The position numbers and the translations under genes were made by a program. Shown in pieces: positions 7,541-16,359 of a DNA stretch of 28,529 bases (positions are counted from its first letter, which is position 1; each line of letters opens with the position of its first letter). The notes under the pieces are model-generated. The model had not been told where the DNA came from. It was given only the letters and a program-made list of their open reading frames with translations, and ran no database searches. Location: contig URCT01000020.1 in assembly GCA_900546385.1 (NCBI GenBank), forward strand, positions 1 to 28,529. Direction: 5' to 3'. This DNA comes from an uncultured Eubacteriales bacterium (lineage in GTDB: Bacteria > Bacillota > Clostridia > Oscillospirales > CAG-382).

Positions 7541-7587
7541 TTCTGCCTGAAATTTCTGCGAAAATTTCCGGAAAATCCCGATTTTAT

Positions 7588-7616
7588 TTGACTTTTTCGG
7601 CACGTTGTGGTATAAT
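7588..7616 (+). promoter_or_regulatory. Sigma-A promoter for murI
   Basis: TTGACT (7588–7593), a 17-base spacer and TATAAT (7611–7616) form a near-consensus promoter, helped by an extended −10 TGG just before the TATAAT. The leader to murI is about 65 bases. This is the best promoter in the window and probably drives the murI group. Confidence 0.9.
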
Positions 7617-7686
7617 GTTGCATATATTAAGATGTATGCTTTTTGCAGCATACCATTTTTTACCGAAATACCGCGAGGTTATTCTC

Positions 7687-8532
7687 ATGCAGATAAACGA
7701 ACTTCCCATCGGCGTTTTTGACAGCGGTCTCGGCGGCCTTACCTCCGTGCGCGAGATCAAGAAAATCCTGCCCTGTGAAGACATTCTCTATTTCGGCGAC
7801 ACCGGTCGTCTTCCCTATGGCACGCGTTCGCCCGAGATCATTCAAAAATATGCCTGCGACGACATGAATTTTTTGCTCACCCATTCGGTGAAAGCCATTC
7901 TCGTCGCCTGCGGAACGGTCAGCTCCACGGCCATCGACCTGTTGCGCCGCAATTTTGATATTCCGATTTTCGGTGTGGTCGAACCGGCCTGCGAAAAAGC
8001 CGTGCGTCTGTCCGAAACCGGCCGGATCGCCGTGCTTGCCACGCCCTCCACCATTCGCACCGGCGCGTTTGACCGAACCATCGCCGCACGGCGGCCGGAG
8101 GCAAAGGTCTGCGGTGTGGGCTGCCCGATGTTCGTGCCGCTCGTCGAAAACGGCTATATCGCGCGCGACTGCGAAGTGACACGTTCCATCGCCGCCGAAT
8201 ATGTCTCCAAGCTTGTTTCCTTCGACCCGGACGTCATCATTCTCGGCTGCACACACTATCCGCTCATCAAAGATATTGTGGCAGACGCGGCGCAGACGCT
8301 TCTCGGCAAGCCGGTGACGCTTGTGGATTCCGGCAGTGCCGCTGCCGATGCCTTAAAAGTGCACTTACAAAGCGCAAAGCTCTTGAAGACAGGCTCAGAA
8401 AGCGGCAAGACCTCCTATTTTGTCAGCGACCGTCCCTACGATTTTGCCAAAACGGCGTCCTTATTCTTAGGCGAAGCCGCCGAAAACGTGACACAAATCG
8501 ATATCGAACGCTATTTGTATACCCGTTCGTGA
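7687..8532 (+). CDS. murI: Glutamate racemase
   Basis: MurI converts L-glutamate to D-glutamate for peptidoglycan precursors in the cytoplasm. The 281-residue protein has the N-terminal signature PIGVFDSGLGGLTS (7–20) and the two catalytic cysteines: C75 in VACGTVSS and C188 in ILGCTHYPL. The glutamate in PLVENG (about 154) is also kept. The usual CNT triad at the first cysteine reads CGT here, so the conserved asparagine is replaced by glycine. The start at 7687 fits the family N-terminus; a longer frame opening at 7468 would run through the terminator and the promoter. Confidence 0.96.
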   Translation: MQINELPIGVFDSGLGGLTSVREIKKILPCEDILYFGDTGRLPYGTRSPEIIQKYACDDMNFLLTHSVKAILVACGTVSSTAIDLLRRNFDIPIFGVVEPACEKAVRLSETGRIAVLATPSTIRTGAFDRTIAARRPEAKVCGVGCPMFVPLVENGYIARDCEVTRSIAAEYVSKLVSFDPDVIILGCTHYPLIKDIVADAAQTLLGKPVTLVDSGSAAADALKVHLQSAKLLKTGSESGKTSYFVSDRPYDFAKTASLFLGEAAENVTQIDIERYLYTRS

Positions 8533-8553
8533 TTTTCCCGAAAGGCATATCCC

Positions 8554-9273
8554 ATGAAAATTTGCAATAAACGCGATTTTGCGATTAAAATATCCGGCAA
8601 TCATTATTTTGCCTGCGACTATGTTTTTTCCAACATTTACGGCGAAAGCGTCTTTTTTGACGACGGAGAACCGCGTGCCGACGACAGCGTTTTTGTCGGT
8701 TCTGCCGATTCGCCCGCCGACGATCCGTCCGGCTTTCCGGCTCTGTTCCCGTCAGCGGAGCTTTCCGAAGAGGTTCTGCGTGAAACCTTGCCCGAAACGC
8801 CGTTCGATGCGCTGGCCACCCTTCCCGACTGCACCAAAAAAATCGAATATATGACCGAAGGCTCGCTTTGTGACCGCGAAACGCCCGAACACGACGGCCT
8901 TTACATACGCTACGGCAGTGACGACGCGCCCATGTGCGTACACATCCGCGACGACGGCAGTGTTTCGGTCAGCGGCGATGAAGCGGACACGGCGGAAATC
9001 GTTTTCGAGCAAGGCAAACGCCATTTCATCGCACTGCCCGAAAGCTTATTTTCCAAAGAAGCACCGTTTGCCGACGCTTTTGCGGAAGACGCCGACACCT
9101 ACGAACGCCATGCGCCCATCCACTTATGCGTTTCCACCGAGAAAATCGATAACCGCATGACACCGCACGGCGGAAGCTTATCGGTCAGCTATTCCATCGA
9201 GGTCAACGGCATGATTGCCGAGGTCTCCGATTTCACCCTTACGGCCGATGCCCTGCGCCATGCAGCCGGCTGA
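8554..9273 (+). CDS. DUF1934-like beta-barrel protein with extra N-terminal region
   Basis: The function is unknown. Residues from about 93 to 230 resemble the DUF1934 (YwiB-type) small beta-barrel family: KKIEYMTEGSL (95–105), LYIRYGS (116–122), IRDDGSVSVS (131–140) and the C-terminal GGSLSVSYSIEVNG (206–219). The family is usually about 140 residues, but this protein has 239 because of about 90 extra residues at the start, beginning MKICNKRDFAIKISGNHYFACDYVF and continuing into an acidic, proline-containing linker. No signal peptide or membrane segment is seen. GAAAGG precedes the ATG, and the gene follows murI by 21 bases in the same operon. Confidence 0.75.
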   Translation: MKICNKRDFAIKISGNHYFACDYVFSNIYGESVFFDDGEPRADDSVFVGSADSPADDPSGFPALFPSAELSEEVLRETLPETPFDALATLPDCTKKIEYMTEGSLCDRETPEHDGLYIRYGSDDAPMCVHIRDDGSVSVSGDEADTAEIVFEQGKRHFIALPESLFSKEAPFADAFAEDADTYERHAPIHLCVSTEKIDNRMTPHGGSLSVSYSIEVNGMIAEVSDFTLTADALRHAAG

Positions 9274-9311
9274 TTGTCCGAAAACGCGGACAAAGAAAGG
9301 ATTACACCAAA

Positions 9312-11132
9312 ATGCATTCCCTCAAAACCAAATTTATTGCCCTGTTTTTAGCCGTTTTCACCGCTTTTTCCTGCGTTGCCGCCGAAGTGACCGAACAAGG
9401 CGTGACACCGGAAAACGCCGCTGACGTACAGACCGCTTCCGACAGCGACACTTCTTCCGAAGCCGACAAGGCGGATAACGCAGAAAACGCCGAAGAAACC
9501 GAAAGCGATTCTGCCGACAAGGCAGAAGACGCGGCGGATGAAACGGAAAATGCCGAATCGGACAGCACGCCGAAGCAGAAGATCCCGTACTTCGTGCAGC
9601 CCTCCGACTATCTCTACCGCGCGTTCAACGAGGTCATGAACCTGTATGTTGACCGGCATCTGTACGAATTCACCCGTGAAGAGCTGTTGGAAAAATTCGC
9701 CTACGACATCATCAAAAACCATCCCGAAATGTATGAGGCTTTCTTAAACGACCTTCTCGGCACGATGGACAAGTACAGCGGCTATCACGAAAGCAGTTCC
9801 GGCTTTTTATCGGTCAAATCCTCCAACGCAGGCTTCGGTATCGTTCTTGTCGCTGACGGCGAAAACCTGAAAATCGACAAAGTGACGACCGATTCGCTTG
9901 CCGAAAAGGCCGGTTTGAAGCAAGGCGACATCCTGCGCAAGGTCATGAATTACGATATCGCCGGTCTTACCCTCAATGCCGTTTCAGAGCTGTTAAGAAG
10001 CAACTACGCGTATCTCAGCGTCAAAGGCGAAGACGGCAAGTATGCCGACTACAACCCGCTAACGGCTCTCACGGTCGAACGGGACGGCGTTCTGTACGAT
10101 TTTTATCTGCAAAAAGGCGTTGTCAACCGTGAGGAGCTTTCCTACGGATCGCTCACACAGCGTGACAAGGAAATCGGCTACATTCAGATTTCCAGCTTTT
10201 TGTCCGACTCGCTTCCGAAAGAATTCGAAAACGCCGTGCGCGATATTCATGCCAACGGCATGACCGGACTCATCATCGATTTGCGCGACAACGGCGGCGG
10301 TTCGCTCGATTTGGTCACTCACATGGCCGAATTGTTCGTCGATGAAGGCGAAATCATGCACTATCTGCACAGCCGCGACATGGAAACACCGCAAGAGGTA
10401 CGCTCCTCCTGCAAAGAACCGCTTAAATTCGAAAAAATCGCCGTGCTCGTCAATGAAAACACCGCCTCCGCGGCCGAACTCATGGCAAGCATTCTGCGCA
10501 ACAAGGCCGGTGCCGTGCTCGTCGGAAAAACCACCTACGGCAAAGCTCTCGGCCAAAGCGTCTACAACTTTGTCGGCGGCGATACCATCACCATCACCAC
10601 CTATGAGGTACTCGATGCCAACGGTGAAAGCTACAACGAAAAAGGCTTGGTGCCCGAATTAGAGCTTGACAACGTCGAATGCCTGTATGAATTCCCGACC
10701 GATCTCGGCGTGTTCAATCATCAGAATTACAGCGGCATTACAGCCGGCGTGTACAGCGACGCGTGCCTTGCCCTTGAAAAGCGGCTAGTCATGCTCGGTT
10801 ATTTGCAGTCAAGCCGCGCCGACGGCATTTGGGATGACGCTACCTCGCTTGCCGTGCGCATTTTGCAGGTTCGCTGCGGCGTCAATGCGCCGTATTTCGG
10901 TTACCTCGACGACGCAACCGTCACACGCATTACCGCTCTTGTCAACGGTTACAAAGAACGCACCTATTACGAAGACAGCCAGCTCGATGTGGCTCTCATC
11001 TATCATCAATCATTCTCCCAGGCAAAACGCCTGATTGCCGAAAAGCAAAAGCTCGCCAAAGACGAAAAACAGAAGATCGCGGAAAATGCCGCTCGTTTGG
11101 AAGCCTTGGACGATGCCGGGCTGTTAGGTTGA
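9312..11132 (+). CDS. S41 family C-terminal-processing peptidase with acidic linker
   Basis: This is a secreted or membrane-anchored serine protease of the CtpA/Prc family. The 606-residue protein has a signal sequence (about 5–24, ending CVAAE; C21 is not in a proper lipobox), a low-complexity Asp/Glu/Ala/Ser linker (about 32–88), a helical segment, a PDZ domain (about 168–255) with AGFGIVLV and GLKQGDILRKV, and the S41 core. The core has DLRDNGGGSLDLV (323–335), the nucleophile S386 in NENTASAAEL and the base K411 in GKTTYGKALGQ. A C-terminal stretch (about 480–525, SDACLALEKRLVMLGYLQ) resembles a peptidoglycan-binding domain, and a charged helix ends the protein. It may process envelope proteins or cell-wall hydrolases; the substrate is unknown. 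Confidence 0.92.
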   Translation: MHSLKTKFIALFLAVFTAFSCVAAEVTEQGVTPENAADVQTASDSDTSSEADKADNAENAEETESDSADKAEDAADETENAESDSTPKQKIPYFVQPSDYLYRAFNEVMNLYVDRHLYEFTREELLEKFAYDIIKNHPEMYEAFLNDLLGTMDKYSGYHESSSGFLSVKSSNAGFGIVLVADGENLKIDKVTTDSLAEKAGLKQGDILRKVMNYDIAGLTLNAVSELLRSNYAYLSVKGEDGKYADYNPLTALTVERDGVLYDFYLQKGVVNREELSYGSLTQRDKEIGYIQISSFLSDSLPKEFENAVRDIHANGMTGLIIDLRDNGGGSLDLVTHMAELFVDEGEIMHYLHSRDMETPQEVRSSCKEPLKFEKIAVLVNENTASAAELMASILRNKAGAVLVGKTTYGKALGQSVYNFVGGDTITITTYEVLDANGESYNEKGLVPELELDNVECLYEFPTDLGVFNHQNYSGITAGVYSDACLALEKRLVMLGYLQSSRADGIWDDATSLAVRILQVRCGVNAPYFGYLDDATVTRITALVNGYKERTYYEDSQLDVALIYHQSFSQAKRLIAEKQKLAKDEKQKIAENAARLEALDDAGLLG

Positions 11133-11205
11133 CCGTTTCAAACATTCAAATTCCGTTCCGGAACACATTGCCGGACGTTTAACACAACTTCGGAGGAAAA
11201 CAAAC

Positions 11206-13746
11206 ATGGAAGAAATCAACAAGGCGCCCAACATTACACAGGTGGAAATAGCGACAGAGGTCAAACGCTCGTTCATCGACTACGCCATGTCGGTCATCGT
11301 GGACCGTGCGCTGCCGGACGTGCGCGACGGCTTAAAGCCGGTTCACCGCCGCATCCTCTACGCCATGAGCGAGGACGGCTTAACCAGCACCAAACCGTTC
11401 CGCAAATCGGCAATGACGGTCGGTAACGTGCTCGGTCACTATCATCCGCACGGCGACGCTTCAGTTTACGACGCGCTCGTCCGTCTTGCCCAGCCTTTCT
11501 CCATGCGCTATCCGCTCGTCGAGGGCCATGGTAACTTCGGTAACGTGGACGGCGACCCGCCTGCCGCTTACCGTTACACCGAAGCGCGCATGGCAAAGCT
11601 CGCCGACGAAATGCTTGCCGATATCGGCAAGGACGTTGTGGACTTCATGCCCAACTTCGATAACAAATCAAAAGAACCCACCGTGCTGCCGGCTCGTTTT
11701 CCGAATCTGCTTGTCAACGGTTCGGTCGGTATTGCCGTCGGTATGGCCACCAACATTCCGCCGCACAACATGAATGAGGTCATCGACGGCGTGATCCATC
11801 TCATGTATCACCCGGACTGCGACATTCCGGAGCTGATGAACTTCATCAAAGGCCCGGACTTCCCGACCTATGCCACCATTCACGGCACCGCCGGTATTTA
11901 CGAAGCGTATATGACCGGCCGCGGCAAGATCTATGTCCGTGCCAAGACCGAGTTTGAAGAGCATAACGGCAGAACCTCCATCATCGTTTCCGAAATTCCC
12001 TATCAGGTCAATAAGACCACGCTCATCGAAACCATGGCAAATCTTGTCAAGGACAAGCGCATCGAGGGCATTTCGGCCATCCGCGACGAATCCGGCAGAG
12101 CCGGTATGCGCATCGTGGTCGAGGTCAAGCGCGAAGCCAATGCCAATGTGGTTTTGAATCTGTTATTCAAATATACCCAATTGCAGGACACCTTCGCCGT
12201 CAATATGCTTGCCCTTGTCAACGGCGAACCGAAAACGCTCAACTTAAAGCAAATGCTCCGCCACTACATCGACTATCAGATGGAGGTCGTGGAACGCCGC
12301 ATTCGCTTTGATTTGAACAAAGCCAAAGCGCGCGCACACATCGTCGAGGGCTTGAAGATCGCCATTGACAACATCGACGAAGTTATTAAGATCATCCGCT
12401 TCACACCCGGCGGCATTCCCGAAGTCAAGAAAAAGCTCATTGAACGCTTTGAACTCACCGAAATCCAGGCAAATGAAATCGTCCAGATGCCGCTCGGTAA
12501 GTTATCCGGTTTGGAAATTGACAAGCTGCTCGAAGAATTGGATGCCTTACACGCCAAAATCAAGGAGCTGACCGACATTCTCGCCGACGACAACAAGGTT
12601 CACGACATTTTGCGCGACGAGCTTCTCGAAATCAAACGCCGCTATGGCGACGAACGCCGCACACGTATCGAAGCGGTCGCAAACGAAATCGTTCTCGAAG
12701 ACCTCATCGAACGCAAGGACTGCGTTATCACCATCTCCAACCATGGCTACATCAAGCGTATGCCGGTAGACACCTACACCGCCCAAAAACGCGGCGGCAA
12801 GGGCATTACCGCTATGAGCACCAAGGAAGAGGACTTCGTTCAGAACGTCTTTATCGCCAACAGCCACAATTATATCATGATGTTCTCCAACCTCGGCAAG
12901 GTGTTCGTCAAGAAAGCCTATGAACTGCCCGAAGCGTCCCGTACCGCCAAAGGCACCAACCTTATCAACATCGTTGAGCTTGCGCCCGAAGAACAAGTCA
13001 CGGCCTATGTGCCGCTTGAATCGCTGACCGACGAAAACCTGTATCTGACCATGGTTACCAAAAACGGCGTTATCAAGCGCACCTCGCTTGACCTTTACAA
13101 AAACATCCGCCGTGCAGGACTTATCGCCATCAATCTCGATGAGGGCGACGAATTACTGTACGTTCTCAAAACCGACGGCAGCTGCAACATGCTGCTTGCC
13201 ACGCACAACGGTCTTTCGGTCTACTTCGACGAAAACGACGCGCGTCCGCTCGGCAGAGGCGCACGCGGCGTAAGAGCCATCACGCTTGCCGAAAACGACT
13301 TTGTGGTCGGCGCGGTCGCCTGTGCCAAGGATGAAACGCGCACAGTGCTTACCATCACCGAAAACGGACTCGGCAAACGCACCGAGCTTGCCGAATTCTC
13401 GCTCCACAACCGCGGCGGCAAGGGCATGAAGTGCCACAACTTAAACAGCCGCACCGGACTTCTCAACGGCATTGCCTTGGTAAGCGACGATGACGACGTT
13501 ATGCTCATCACCAACACCGGCACCATCATCCGCACCCACGTCGACGAAATTTCGTTAATCGGACGCACCGCTTCTGGCGTTCGCGTCATGCGCACCGGCG
13601 ACGATGTGAAGATCACCGGCTTTACGGTGGTCGAAAAGAGCGACGAAGACGAAGCCGACGGTACCGAAGACGCAGAAAATGCGGAAACCGCCGAAACGAC
13701 GGACGAAACCGCAACCGAAGCGGCAGAACCCGAAGCAAACGAATAA
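11206..13746 (+). CDS. gyrA: DNA gyrase subunit A
   Basis: GyrA cuts and rejoins DNA for ATP-driven negative supercoiling with GyrB, which is not in this window. The 846-residue protein has the catalytic tyrosine Y124 in YRYTEARM, the quinolone-region motif HPHGDASVYDALV with A85 and D89 at the positions equivalent to E. coli S83 and D87, and a GyrA box QKRGGKG at 527–533, which separates gyrase from topoisomerase IV. Six beta-pinwheel blades follow, and the last ~35 residues form an acidic Glu/Ala/Thr tail. GGAGG precedes the ATG. The gene is 73 bases after the protease and only 10 before the phosphopantetheinyl transferase. Confidence 0.98.
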   Translation: MEEINKAPNITQVEIATEVKRSFIDYAMSVIVDRALPDVRDGLKPVHRRILYAMSEDGLTSTKPFRKSAMTVGNVLGHYHPHGDASVYDALVRLAQPFSMRYPLVEGHGNFGNVDGDPPAAYRYTEARMAKLADEMLADIGKDVVDFMPNFDNKSKEPTVLPARFPNLLVNGSVGIAVGMATNIPPHNMNEVIDGVIHLMYHPDCDIPELMNFIKGPDFPTYATIHGTAGIYEAYMTGRGKIYVRAKTEFEEHNGRTSIIVSEIPYQVNKTTLIETMANLVKDKRIEGISAIRDESGRAGMRIVVEVKREANANVVLNLLFKYTQLQDTFAVNMLALVNGEPKTLNLKQMLRHYIDYQMEVVERRIRFDLNKAKARAHIVEGLKIAIDNIDEVIKIIRFTPGGIPEVKKKLIERFELTEIQANEIVQMPLGKLSGLEIDKLLEELDALHAKIKELTDILADDNKVHDILRDELLEIKRRYGDERRTRIEAVANEIVLEDLIERKDCVITISNHGYIKRMPVDTYTAQKRGGKGITAMSTKEEDFVQNVFIANSHNYIMMFSNLGKVFVKKAYELPEASRTAKGTNLINIVELAPEEQVTAYVPLESLTDENLYLTMVTKNGVIKRTSLDLYKNIRRAGLIAINLDEGDELLYVLKTDGSCNMLLATHNGLSVYFDENDARPLGRGARGVRAITLAENDFVVGAVACAKDETRTVLTITENGLGKRTELAEFSLHNRGGKGMKCHNLNSRTGLLNGIALVSDDDDVMLITNTGTIIRTHVDEISLIGRTASGVRVMRTGDDVKITGFTVVEKSDEDEADGTEDAENAETAETTDETATEAAEPEANE

Positions 13747-13756
13747 AAACGCGGTC

Positions 13757-14251
13757 ATGACGCTTTACATTTACCCAAAGCACAAAACGCATACCCGTGC
13801 CGACACCGACCGGCTGATCGCGCAAAGCTTTGCCCGTTTTCAGCCGGATTCGCCCCAAATGCCGGCGATTCGCCGCACCGCAGCCGGAAAGCCCTCGTTT
13901 GAAGGCGGCTTTCCGGAACTTGGCGTGACGCATTCCGATTCGGTGGTTATCATCGCTCTTGCCGACACACCGTTCGGCATCGACTGTGAGGACAGGGATC
14001 GCCGCGTGAAGCACATGGACGCGCTATGCAAACGCTTTTTCGCGGCAGCCGAACAGGATTTTGTTCGAAACGCCGGTTCGGAAGAGGAAAAAACGCGCCG
14101 GTTTCTCGAAATCTGGGTCAAAAAAGAAGCGTATGTCAAATATACCGGCGAAGGCTTAAAAGCCCTATCCGCCGTCGATACCACCACCCTTTCCGGACGC
14201 TTTGAAAACCGTTCGGACGAACAACACATTCTTTATATCTATTATCCGTAG
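13757..14251 (+). CDS. 4'-phosphopantetheinyl transferase, Sfp type
   Basis: Such enzymes move phosphopantetheine from coenzyme A to a serine of acyl or peptidyl carrier proteins. The 164-residue protein has the metal-binding motif FGIDCEDRDRRV (73–84, with D76 and E78) and the second motif FLEIWVKKEAYVKYTGEG (116–132, with W120, K123, E124 and K128). It is short for Sfp (about 220), nearer the compact variants. The ATG at 13757 lies 10 bases after gyrA and has no strong ribosome binding site, so coupling to gyrA translation is likely. Whether it serves AcpP or a secondary pathway cannot be read from here, as no carrier protein is nearby. Confidence 0.88.
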   Translation: MTLYIYPKHKTHTRADTDRLIAQSFARFQPDSPQMPAIRRTAAGKPSFEGGFPELGVTHSDSVVIIALADTPFGIDCEDRDRRVKHMDALCKRFFAAAEQDFVRNAGSEEEKTRRFLEIWVKKEAYVKYTGEGLKALSAVDTTTLSGRFENRSDEQHILYIYYP

Positions 14252-14275
14252 TCCTATCCGAAAAGAGGAATTCCC

Positions 14276-15394
14276 ATGGCAGACAAAGTGCCGGTTTTCG
14301 GCAAAAGTCTTTTTGACTACATAAACGATGAAAATATGACACAAAATGAAAATGGTGTCAAGATTCCCGGCGACTGCACAAGTGCTTTCGAACGCGCTTT
14401 TGCCGACATATCCGAGAAGAAAAACGCGCTTTTGACAATTCCGGCCGGCGATTTTGCGGTGTATAAGCCGTTATGCCTGCCGAGCGGTCTGTTTCTCGAT
14501 GTGCATCCGCACGCGGAAATCGAGTTTTGCGGATTTGAAACAGACGAAAACGCCGAAAACATCCGCATTCGCGGCGGCGTTTGGCGCTTGCAGGGCGACG
14601 CGGCGGACGCGTGTGCCTTTGAGTTTTCGGAAGCACGCGGCATAACGCTTGAAAACGCCAAAATTTACAGCGGACGCGGCGCGGCCATCGGGTTTTGCGG
14701 CGGAAACGACATCCGCGTTGAAAACTGCTCGTTCTACGGAATTCCCGGAACAAGCGATACGGCAAGCGCCGGGATTCTTTTCGGCGGCACGTCGGACGAA
14801 GCTTCCTTAGAGGGCATTTATGCACACGGCTGTGACCGCTTGATCGAGATTACGCCCGGCTCTTGCTTAAAGCGTTTTTCGGCCAAAGCCGTCACCAGCG
14901 ACGACTGCCTGTATTTTCTGTACGGCGACCATGCGGACATTCAAAACGCGGTGCTGCATGAGCTTTCGGGCTGTGCACACGCGGATGCGGTCTATTTGGC
15001 AGACTGCACGATAGAAAAGCTCGAAATGCGCGGTCTTGATTTATACAACGGCTTTTTCATGTTTGCACGCAACAAAATCGGGAACGTGCGTTTGGAACGC
15101 TTCCGCCGCCGCTACGACCTCGACAAAAATGCCGCCACCAAGGCGACCTTATATATTTCCGGGCAGACGTGCGCCATCGCGGCCGACATTGTTTCGCTCG
15201 ATTCGATTTTGCGCACCGGCAAGCTTTGTCCGAATATCAAGCTTGCGGCTGCACGCCGCTCTTCACCGCTCATCCAGCCGGATACGCCGTTTGTCTATAC
15301 ATTTCACGCGGCGCTTTCCGAAACGGATACCTATATCATGCCGTCCGGCAGCTTTGACGACTTCACCATGACAAAAGCGGCAAAGGACAACTGA
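14276..15394 (+). CDS. Right-handed parallel beta-helix protein, unknown function
   Basis: The 372-residue protein looks like a pectate-lyase-3-type beta helix. Residues 52–85 carry the family entry pattern (LLTIPAGDFAVYKPL followed by GLFLDVHPHAEIEF), and repeated short strands then follow (IRIRGGVW, ITLENAKIYSG, IRVENCSFYG, LEGIYAHGC). There is no signal peptide or membrane segment, so it appears cytoplasmic, which is odd for a polysaccharide-degrading enzyme. I cannot identify catalytic residues. AGAGGAA at 14264–14270 supports the start. Its neighbours, a phosphopantetheinyl transferase and an RNA-type methyltransferase, do not suggest a pathway. Confidence 0.72.
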   Translation: MADKVPVFGKSLFDYINDENMTQNENGVKIPGDCTSAFERAFADISEKKNALLTIPAGDFAVYKPLCLPSGLFLDVHPHAEIEFCGFETDENAENIRIRGGVWRLQGDAADACAFEFSEARGITLENAKIYSGRGAAIGFCGGNDIRVENCSFYGIPGTSDTASAGILFGGTSDEASLEGIYAHGCDRLIEITPGSCLKRFSAKAVTSDDCLYFLYGDHADIQNAVLHELSGCAHADAVYLADCTIEKLEMRGLDLYNGFFMFARNKIGNVRLERFRRRYDLDKNAATKATLYISGQTCAIAADIVSLDSILRTGKLCPNIKLAAARRSSPLIQPDTPFVYTFHAALSETDTYIMPSGSFDDFTMTKAAKDN

Positions 15395-15427
15395 TTTTCA
15401 AACACTTCCGAAAGGATTTCACTCTTT

Positions 15428-16306
15428 ATGTGGTACACCTCCGATTTTAACGATTATGAGCTTTTGGACACCTCCGACGGCGAACGTCTCGAACGCTGGA
15501 AGGATATCCTTCTCATCCGTCCCGACCCACAGGTTCTGTGGAAAAATGTGCGCCGCCATCCGCTGTGGACAAAGGCAAACGCGCATTATCACCGTTCCGC
15601 CAAAGGCGGCGGCTCTTGGGAGATCAAGCATTTAGACGACGACCTGTTAAACAAAGGCTGGCGCATCGACCGCAAAAAAATGGCGTTTTGCGTGCGGCCG
15701 ACCGGCTTTAAGCACACCGGCGTTTTCCCGGAGCAGGCGGTCAACTGGGATTTCATTACGGAAAAAATCGAAGGTGCCGGAAGACCGGTCTCGGTTCTCA
15801 ACCTGTTTGCCTACACCGGCGGCGCAACGCTTGCCGCGGCAAGTGCGGGAGCGTCGGTCTGCCATGTGGATGCCTCAAAGGGCATTGTGGCATGGGCGAA
15901 AGAAAACGCGGCACTTTCGGGACTTCGTGACGCGCCCATCCGCTACATTGTGGACGACTGCAAAAAGTTCATCGAACGCGAGATCCGCCGCGGCCACACC
16001 TACGACGCCATCATCATGGATCCGCCGTCCTACGGCAGAGGTCCGGGCGGTGAGGTGTGGAAGCTTGAGGACGGTGTGGATGAGCTTGTGTCGCTTGCCG
16101 CAAGACTGCTTTCGGACAACGCACTGTTCATGCTCATCAATTCCTACACCGCAGGCCTTTCCGCGTCCACCATGGGCTATCTGTTGGAATTACACGTCCG
16201 CGCCTCTCACGGCGGCAAAGTAACTGCCGAAGAAATCGGCATTCCCGTCACCCAAACCGGCGCGATTCTTCCCTCCGGCAGCAGTGCACGGTGGGAAAAC
16301 GGCTGA
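15428..16306 (+). CDS. Class I SAM-dependent methyltransferase, RlmI/COG1092-like
   Basis: The 292-residue protein should transfer a methyl group from S-adenosylmethionine, probably to RNA by family resemblance. It has the SAM-binding motif LNLFAYTGGATLAAA (124–138), an acidic ribose-binding segment HVDASKG (146–152), DDCKKF (176–181) and the catalytic-type motif MDPPSYGRG (197–205). The upstream GVFPEQAVNWD (98–108) is typical of the COG1092 group. It lacks the N-terminal PUA domain of E. coli RlmI, so the exact target is unknown. The ATG follows GAAAGGATTT at good spacing. Confidence 0.85.
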   Translation: MWYTSDFNDYELLDTSDGERLERWKDILLIRPDPQVLWKNVRRHPLWTKANAHYHRSAKGGGSWEIKHLDDDLLNKGWRIDRKKMAFCVRPTGFKHTGVFPEQAVNWDFITEKIEGAGRPVSVLNLFAYTGGATLAAASAGASVCHVDASKGIVAWAKENAALSGLRDAPIRYIVDDCKKFIEREIRRGHTYDAIIMDPPSYGRGPGGEVWKLEDGVDELVSLAARLLSDNALFMLINSYTAGLSASTMGYLLELHVRASHGGKVTAEEIGIPVTQTGAILPSGSSARWENG

Positions 16307-16310
16307 CCGT

Positions 16311-16339
16311 TTGCCAAAATGGAAATAACTCATTTTAAT
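16311..16339 (+). promoter_or_regulatory. Candidate promoter before mltG
   Basis: TTGCCA (16311–16316) and TTTAAT (16334–16339) each match the sigma-A consensus at five of six bases and are 17 bases apart. Transcription would start almost at the ribosome binding site (AGGAGA, 16348–16353), leaving a very short leader, which lowers confidence. Confidence 0.35.
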
Positions 16340-16359
16340 CAATATACAGGAGATCTTTC

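Noticed and set aside
7468..7687. Longer N-terminus for MurI starting at 7468
   Set aside because: It would translate the pst terminator and the murI promoter; the family N-terminus matches the ATG at 7687.
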